NCBI GenBank assembly: GCA_959606905.1
Contig: CAUHML010000087.1
Location: forward strand, 1 to 13,133
DNA length: 13,133 bases
Reading direction: 5' to 3'
Source: an uncultured Bacteroides sp.
GTDB lineage: Bacteria; Bacteroidota; Bacteroidia; Bacteroidales; Bacteroidaceae
Part shown: positions 9,601-13,133 of the stretch, piece after piece
Layout of the letters: the number at the start of each line of letters is the position of its first letter
Numbering within the stretch: the first letter of the stretch is position 1
Position numbers and translations under genes: made by a program
The notes under the pieces: generated by a model
Told to the model about the DNA's origin: nothing
Databases searched by the model: none
The model's input: the letters and a program-made list of their open reading frames with translations, nothing else

Positions 9601-10777
9601 TCCAATCTCCATCTTTTAATAACAATTGAAATACTTTGTCAGTTCTCACAAGTGACTGCCATTGATGAACAATTCCCAGTTCTTGTTCTTCAATTGGCAC
9701 CATTTTAATTCCTCTTTTTTGTAAAACTTGAGTATTAGCCTGGTATTCTCTCAAATGTTTCTCTGCGGATGCATTTAATCCTTTTTTTATCACTTGATTA
9801 GAAGTATCAATTAATGTTGCAAGCCTATATTCTTTTTTATAATCTCGCTTTAATGAAGCATATGAAATATGATTGATTATGCCTTCGTCATATTTTTTAC
9901 TTACTTCAACAAAAAATGAATTTGCAAAAAATGGGAACACTTTATTTGATATAATATCTTCATATAACTCTTTTTCATTTGCAATTAACTCTGATTCCAT
10001 AGGATATGTAAATTTTATCGCTTCTATATCACTTTGAGCAGGCAAATGTTCATCAGAAAAAACTGCCATAGGAAATTTATAATCTGGCAACGGATAATAC
10101 CATCTTGCATTTTCAAACCCACATGTCGTAAAAAAAACATTTAATTCATCTTTACTAAATGTACATACACCACTCTTGTTATATCTGGTCGTATAACTAT
10201 TATTTTTATATCCAGAAATACCATCAAATGAAATGCCTGTATGATCTTCTGCAGCTCCACACCAGTACTTCAAGCCAAATCGATTCTCAATTGCTAACAA
10301 GAGTTTCCCTGTCGGCTTTAAAAGTTCATGTATTCTCTTTAACAATGTATGATATGGCTGTTCAAATTCTGAATTAATTCCAACATATTCCAATACACCA
10401 ATTAGCAAAATATAATCAAATTTTTGCTTAAAATCATGTGTATAAACATCATCACAAATTACCTCTAGATTATGTTTTGACTGATGTCTCTTTCGAATAA
10501 TCTCTGCTCTTTTTGGAGATTGTTCTAGTGCAATTACTTTATCAGCATTCTGACACAAAAGGCCTGTTAACGCCCCCATGCCAGCACCTATTTCCAATAT
10601 AGCTGATGACTTTTGAAACGGATACCAATTTATGAGATTTTCCCTGGCATCTGTAAAATTATGAAAAGCTGCCCCTCCCATGTTGCAAATACTTCTATCG
10701 CTCTTTCCTTCATTTAATGCCTCTATAATTTTATTTTCAATATCACCATCAGAATAAACTTTTTCGTTTTCTCTCAT
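6662..10777 (-). CDS. WbdD/WsaE-like multidomain methyltransferase-kinase-coiled coil-GT2-GT4 polysaccharide assembly and capping enzyme
   Basis: This 1371-residue soluble protein probably builds and caps the exported glycan at the inner membrane face. Domains: SAM methyltransferase (about 35-240; motif I ILEIGAGMGALTG 60-72, acidic Glu85); kinase-like fold (about 310-530; Lys331/332, catalytic pattern Asp440-x4-Asn445 in GYIDMTFVN, metal Asp457 in FFDQEW); coiled coil (about 550-632) containing three identical RELEEKK heptads (565-585); GT-A transferase of family GT2 (743-985; VSIVIPVYNQ, NND 828-830, ED 929-930); GT-B transferase of family GT4 (1008-1371; GGFGHAPN 1208-1215, YGAGVKGKVVEALYYGIP 1284-1301). 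Methyltransferase, kinase and coil are in the order of E. coli WbdD, which ends mannan chains and measures their length. WsaE also joins a methyltransferase to two transferases. The ATG at 10777 is preferred over TTG at 10795 because GGGAGAG (10787-10793) sits 9 bases ahead. Cap chemistry and sugars transferred are inferred. Confidence 0.88.
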   Translation of the reverse strand: MRENEKVYSDGDIENKIIEALNEGKSDRSICNMGGAAFHNFTDARENLINWYPFQKSSAILEIGAGMGALTGLLCQNADKVIALEQSPKRAEIIRKRHQSKHNLEVICDDVYTHDFKQKFDYILLIGVLEYVGINSEFEQPYHTLLKRIHELLKPTGKLLLAIENRFGLKYWCGAAEDHTGISFDGISGYKNNSYTTRYNKSGVCTFSKDELNVFFTTCGFENARWYYPLPDYKFPMAVFSDEHLPAQSDIEAIKFTYPMESELIANEKELYEDIISNKVFPFFANSFFVEVSKKYDEGIINHISYASLKRDYKKEYRLATLIDTSNQVIKKGLNASAEKHLREYQANTQVLQKRGIKMVPIEEQELGIVHQWQSLVRTDKVFQLLLKDGDWNGVCDLAEKLKESIIRSSENYQDIRCSIFGKDISFEKEELILANGYIDMTFVNSFWDGENLVFFDQEWNYSDIPLKYILYRAVKYAYRENQNISLKKINEYIGIDENMIQSFDNAENEMLSAMMDKQKCDMFDPNMYHDALTLQFKQKQFADGYQEVISRCEKVEGVLDNSERELEEKKRELEEKKRELEEKKQEIIFQNSRIVKTENEIKNLKQTICNKEGHIEQLLEVEREYEREKNSRTYRMALTFRKISTFFFPVDSKRRFFARLIGKGMRHPILMLKMINVRRIKNCFTILRTEDAASALNHFRLVEEYEKSRDIPVENVDIVPVTENKKTIEEYEVLHFKQYEKPLVSIVIPVYNQFEYTYNCLKSILMNSGECSYEVIIANDCSTDLTTQLGDVAKGINIINNKDNLRFLLNCNNAAKYAKGEYLLFLNNDTQVQQDWLQPLIDLMKKDATIGMVGSKLIYADGYLQEAGGILWDDASAWNYGNRQNPNDSEFNFVHEVDYISGAAIMIRTKLWKEIGGFDERFVPAYCEDSDLAFEVRKHGYKVVYQPKSVVVHFEGISNGTDVTTGQKKYQVENQKKFYEKWEDELKQNHFPNGQDVFLARERGKGKKHILVIDHYVPQYDKDAGSKTTFMYLKMLVGKGYRITFLGDNFYQHEPYTTELQQMGIFVLYGPKYAENWKEWLMENMQYFDIFYLNRPHITIKYIDFIKEHARGKIIYYGHDLHFLRIHREYELDGQKEKLEESEKWKVQELYIMRQADMNYYPSMVEEQAIHEIDSKIPVKAITAYVYEKFMDVTYEPEKREGILFVGGFGHAPNLDAVQWFLDKIYPDVYKNIKADFYIVGSKAPDEITHITTEGVIVKGFVSEEELQQLYNSCKLVVVPLRYGAGVKGKVVEALYYGIPIVTTSVGAEGIKGIEDIAVVEDQEQKLIDAICKVYQNDEKLIKMSEKSQLYVREKFSTDAVWDIVKEDFE
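9023..9085 (-). repeat. Three tandem 21-bp repeats encoding coiled-coil heptads
   Basis: The unit occurs three times head to tail with period 21; the core cttctaattcccg (plus strand) starts at 9031, 9052 and 9073. Each copy encodes exactly RELEEKK, so any gain or loss of a copy keeps frame and changes the coiled coil by one heptad. A few third-position differences separate the copies. Confidence 0.9.
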
Positions 10778-10786
10778 ATCTATACT

Positions 10787-10793
10787 CTCTCCC
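10787..10793 (-). promoter_or_regulatory. Ribosome binding site that decides the start of the multidomain enzyme
   Basis: GGGAGAG lies 9 bases before ATG 10777. It overlaps the TTG at 10795, which has no site of its own, and lies just after the Wzt stop at 10798-10800. Confidence 0.7.
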
Positions 10794-10797
10794 AAAT

Positions 10798-12273
10798 CTA
10801 TTGTTCCGTTCTTTCCCAGTGGTGCTCCATTGTTAAAATTCCTCTCTCGTTATACGGATTTGATTCCACTTCTATTTGCATCAAACTAAATATGCTGTCA
10901 TATTGGACTCCATCCGTGTTTTCAACCCATAAATCCAACATGTATTTTCCTTTCAATAATTTATTTTCAAAAATAAACTTTACACATCCTGGTTTCAAAT
11001 TTTCAGTTTCTTGTTTTGTTAATTTCATTGATGTTCCATAACAATATGTTCCATCATTCCTTGTTATTCCAACCACAAACTTTACTTCTTCATCTTTTCT
11101 GCCACACCCATCATAATTTAATACAATTTGATATTTTTGCCTTGTCCAAATTTTTGTTACTTCATTTCCATCCAAATCTTCTATTTTTACTTTTGTATAA
11201 AATATATCTTTTCCACCCAACCGTCGTGCCATCGGATAACAATGAGTACATACTGTTCTTAGAGTTTCATTTAATTCCAGCTCTCTTTGCTTTCTTTCTA
11301 ATTCCAAAAGTTCCTCTTGCTTTTTCCTTTTCTCTTCCTCTTTTTGTCTTTCTGCTTCTTTTCTCTTTTCCTCTTCCTTTTGTCTTTTTTCTTCTTCCTG
11401 TCTCTTTTTCTCTTCTTTTTCCCGCTCTATTCTAAGACGTTCCTGTTCTTCTTTTATTTTTCTTTCTAATTCTTCTTTTCTCTGTTGATTTTCAAATTCA
11501 ATACGATCTAATCTGCGCCCCTCCATTGCAGCAAGGTATGCTTCGCCGATAAATTTAGGAGTTCCTTCATCTTTTATTAAACCATTCTCAATCCAGATCA
11601 GTTTATCGCATATTTTATACATCTGATCCATGGAATGAGATACAATAACGATTGTAGTTCCATTTGTTTTTATCTCTTTTAACTTATCAAAACATTTTTT
11701 CTGAAATGCTGAATCTCCCACTGCCAGAATTTCATCAATTAGCAATACATCTGCATCCACATTTATTGCCACGGCAAAAGCCAAACGCATATACATACCA
11801 GAAGAATATGTTCTTACTGGATTGTCAATATATTCTTCCAGTTCAGAAAATCGAATAATATCATTTAATCGCCTATCTACTTCTTTTCTCGTAATACCAA
11901 AAATAGACGCGTTCGTATAAATATTCTCGCGTCCTGTCATATCTGGATGAAATCCAGCCCCTAATTCAATAAGGCTGGATACTCGTCCTTTAATTTCAAT
12001 CTTTCCTTCATTTGGATATAAAATACGAGTAAGCATTTTTAATGTGGTACTCTTACCGCATCCATTTTTTCCTATAATTCCAATTGCTTCCCCCTTGTGT
12101 ACCTCAAAACTGATTCCTTTTAATACCATCACATCCTCATGTTTTCCACGTGATGGATTCACAAACCTCTCCTTAAATGAAGTCGCCTTGTCTTTATATG
12201 ATTTAAAACTTTTTTTTACATTGTCCACACGAATAACAACTTCCCGTGTATCTATTTCATTATTTTCTTTCAC
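10798..12273 (-). CDS. wzt: Polysaccharide ABC-transporter ATP-binding protein (Wzt type) with charged helical linker and C-terminal glycan-binding domain
   Basis: This 491-residue protein powers export of the finished glycan with the adjacent permease. The nucleotide-binding domain (about 11-250) has Walker A GKNGCGKST (68-76), the Q-loop/wall region LIELGAGFHPDMTGREN (101-117), signature YSSGM (156-160, in place of LSSGM), Walker B VLLIDE (176-181) and the His213 switch in VSHSM. These sequences are typical of Wzt/TagH-type transporters. Residues 252-337 are almost only Glu, Lys, Arg and Gln, a long single helix or coiled coil. Residues 340-491 are beta-rich and resemble the Wzt C-terminal carbohydrate-binding domain, which in E. 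coli O9a recognises the capped chain end. The GTG start shares one base with the permease stop (TAGTG) and has GGAGG with a 7-base spacer, so the two genes are translationally coupled. Confidence 0.94.
   Translation of the reverse strand: MKENNEIDTREVVIRVDNVKKSFKSYKDKATSFKERFVNPSRGKHEDVMVLKGISFEVHKGEAIGIIGKNGCGKSTTLKMLTRILYPNEGKIEIKGRVSSLIELGAGFHPDMTGRENIYTNASIFGITRKEVDRRLNDIIRFSELEEYIDNPVRTYSSGMYMRLAFAVAINVDADVLLIDEILAVGDSAFQKKCFDKLKEIKTNGTTIVIVSHSMDQMYKICDKLIWIENGLIKDEGTPKFIGEAYLAAMEGRRLDRIEFENQQRKEELERKIKEEQERLRIEREKEEKKRQEEEKRQKEEEKRKEAERQKEEEKRKKQEELLELERKQRELELNETLRTVCTHCYPMARRLGGKDIFYTKVKIEDLDGNEVTKIWTRQKYQIVLNYDGCGRKDEEVKFVVGITRNDGTYCYGTSMKLTKQETENLKPGCVKFIFENKLLKGKYMLDLWVENTDGVQYDSIFSLMQIEVESNPYNERGILTMEHHWERTEQ
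11263..11520 (-). repeat. Low-complexity E/K/R helix-coding tract in wzt
   Basis: This stretch encodes about 86 residues with imperfect repeats of EEEKRK/QKEEEKR. The coding strand is almost all purine; the longest pure run is about 27 bases (11355-11381). It links the ATPase core to the glycan-binding domain. Confidence 0.8.
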
Positions 12274-13052
12274 TACATTTCCTCCGCAAAATTTCTATCC
12301 ATTTTTGCAAATATCACAAAACCTAAAATCAAAACTATTATACTTTCAATAAATGCAAGTAACAAATAATTGGTTGTTGGAATAATTCTATAATATAAAA
12401 TCTGATGATACACTTCCACAATCGGTGTCATCGGATTCAAAACTACTAATTTTCGATATTGTTCCGGCACATAATCCATATTATACATAATAGGAGTGAC
12501 ATATATCCACGCCATCATCACTACGCCCATAATTTGCTCTAGATCTCTAAAATAAACCGTAATTGCAGAAACAATAAATGCTATTCCAAGAGCTAACATA
12601 TATTCAAAAATAATAATCAACGGAAGGAATATCAATGCTTTAAAATTAAACCAATATCCAGATATCAACACTGCGAAAAAAACAATAATAAAGCTTAAAA
12701 GCATATTAACAAAAGCACTGGTAACATACGAAATTGGAATTACTTCTCTTGGGAAATAAATCTTTTTAACCATATCCGACTGCGCTCTAATACAGGTTGA
12801 ACCACCTTGAACCGATGTATTAAAAAAAGTCCATGGCATCATACCAATAATCAGATATAAATAAAACTTATCAATATTTACCCTGAAAATTACAGAGAAA
12901 ACCATCGAATATACAATTACCTGACATAATGGATTAATATAAGTCCATAAAAATCCAAGAACAGATCCCTTATATCTGCCTCGTAATTCTCGTCTTACCA
13001 AACTATATATCATATCTTTATATGCATAAATATTACGTATTCTTTGTATCAC
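12273..13052 (-). CDS. wzm: Polysaccharide ABC-transporter permease (Wzm type, ABC-2 family)
   Basis: This 259-residue, six-helix membrane protein forms the export channel for lipid-linked polysaccharide together with Wzt. The cytoplasmic N-terminal segment RYKGSVLGFLWTYINPL (26-42), YFPREVIP (99-106), YFRDLEQI (167-174) and LNPMTPIVEVYH (205-216) are family marks of Wzm and TagG-like permeases. An in-frame ATG at 13079 lies 4 bases from a hairpin and has no ribosome binding site. GTG at 13052 has AAGGAG (13059-13064) with a 6-base spacer and gives the usual short N-terminus (MIQRIRNIYAYKD), so I chose it. It is the first gene of the block in this window and overlaps wzt by one base. Whether the partner is a capsule-like, S-layer-like or teichoic-type polymer is inferred from the neighbours, not from the permease. 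Confidence 0.94.
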   Translation of the reverse strand: MIQRIRNIYAYKDMIYSLVRRELRGRYKGSVLGFLWTYINPLCQVIVYSMVFSVIFRVNIDKFYLYLIIGMMPWTFFNTSVQGGSTCIRAQSDMVKKIYFPREVIPISYVTSAFVNMLLSFIIVFFAVLISGYWFNFKALIFLPLIIIFEYMLALGIAFIVSAITVYFRDLEQIMGVVMMAWIYVTPIMYNMDYVPEQYRKLVVLNPMTPIVEVYHQILYYRIIPTTNYLLLAFIESIIVLILGFVIFAKMDRNFAEEM

Positions 13053-13058
13053 GACATT

Positions 13059-13064
13059 CTCCTT
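13059..13064 (-). promoter_or_regulatory. Ribosome binding site that decides the wzm start
   Basis: AAGGAG with a 6-base spacer to GTG 13052. The out-of-frame ATG inside the spacer reads only Met-Ser-stop, so GTG is the sensible start. Confidence 0.75.
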
Positions 13065-13083
13065 TTGCATAATATCCATAATA

Positions 13084-13100
13084 GGCGTTTGCGAAACGCC
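13084..13100. repeat. Perfect 7-bp palindrome upstream of wzm
   Basis: GGCGTTT-GCG-AAACGCC forms a 17-base hairpin that ends 32 bases before the GTG start of wzm. No T-run follows on the minus strand, so it is not a simple terminator for transcripts entering the block. It could be part of a leader structure or a dispersed palindromic element. Confidence 0.6.
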
Positions 13101-13104
13101 ACAA

Positions 13105-13128
13105 GCCGCATAAATACGGCATTTTTTT
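13105..13128 (+). terminator. Possible plus-strand intrinsic terminator
   Basis: GCCG-CATAAATA-CGGC (with an inner AT/AT pair) is followed by A and seven T. The shape suits termination of plus-strand transcription, yet no plus-strand gene precedes it here. The stem is short, so termination is uncertain. Confidence 0.4.
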
Positions 13129-13133
13129 GTTGT

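Noticed and set aside
11016..11435. A 139-codon plus-strand open frame opposite wzt.
   Set aside because: It is Leu/Phe-rich low-complexity translation of the antisense of the E/K/R tract, with no ribosome binding site.
13033..13122. A 29-codon minus-strand open frame from ATG 13122 that crosses both hairpins and overlaps the wzm start, possibly a leader peptide.
   Set aside because: It has no visible ribosome binding site (A-rich upstream), overlaps wzm out of frame, and its codons are explained by the palindromes.

Overview
The window holds one tightly packed, minus-strand gene block from a low-GC, AT-rich Gram-positive bacterium. The codon style, strong AGGAGG-type ribosome binding sites, frequent GTG starts and LTA-synthase-type sequence fit Clostridia (Lachnospiraceae-like), but the genus cannot be read from the sequence. 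In transcription order (right to left) the block encodes export, assembly/capping and precursor synthesis of a heptose-containing surface polysaccharide, followed by polymer-modifying membrane proteins. There are no tRNA, rRNA, CRISPR or transposase genes.

Right end (13133-10798): two palindromes sit just before an ABC-transporter pair, a Wzm-type permease and a Wzt-type ATPase. The ATPase has a long charged helix and a C-terminal glycan-binding-like domain. Middle (10777-6662): one 1371-residue protein joins a SAM methyltransferase, a kinase-like domain, a coiled coil, a GT2 glycosyltransferase and a GT4 glycosyltransferase. The first three parts match the layout of WbdD, the chain terminator and length ruler of the E. 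coli O9a antigen. The methyltransferase plus two transferases recall WsaE of Geobacillus S-layer glycan synthesis. Next (6641-3700): hddA, an hddC-gmhB fusion and gmhA, which together supply all four steps from sedoheptulose 7-phosphate to GDP-D-glycero-alpha-D-manno-heptose.

Left part (3700-1): clearly more AT-rich. It carries a decaying LTA-synthase/sulfatase-like gene, with three frameshifts in its N-terminal region and two apparent in-frame deletions that remove metal-binding residues. It ends with an acyltransferase-3 membrane protein that has a C-terminal extracytoplasmic domain.

Working model (inference): GDP-heptose is made, a glycan containing it is built and capped by the multidomain enzyme, the cap is read by the Wzt C-terminal domain, and the chain leaves through Wzm/Wzt and may be acylated outside. 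No initiating glycosyl-1-phosphate transferase or ligase is present, so the locus continues beyond the window.
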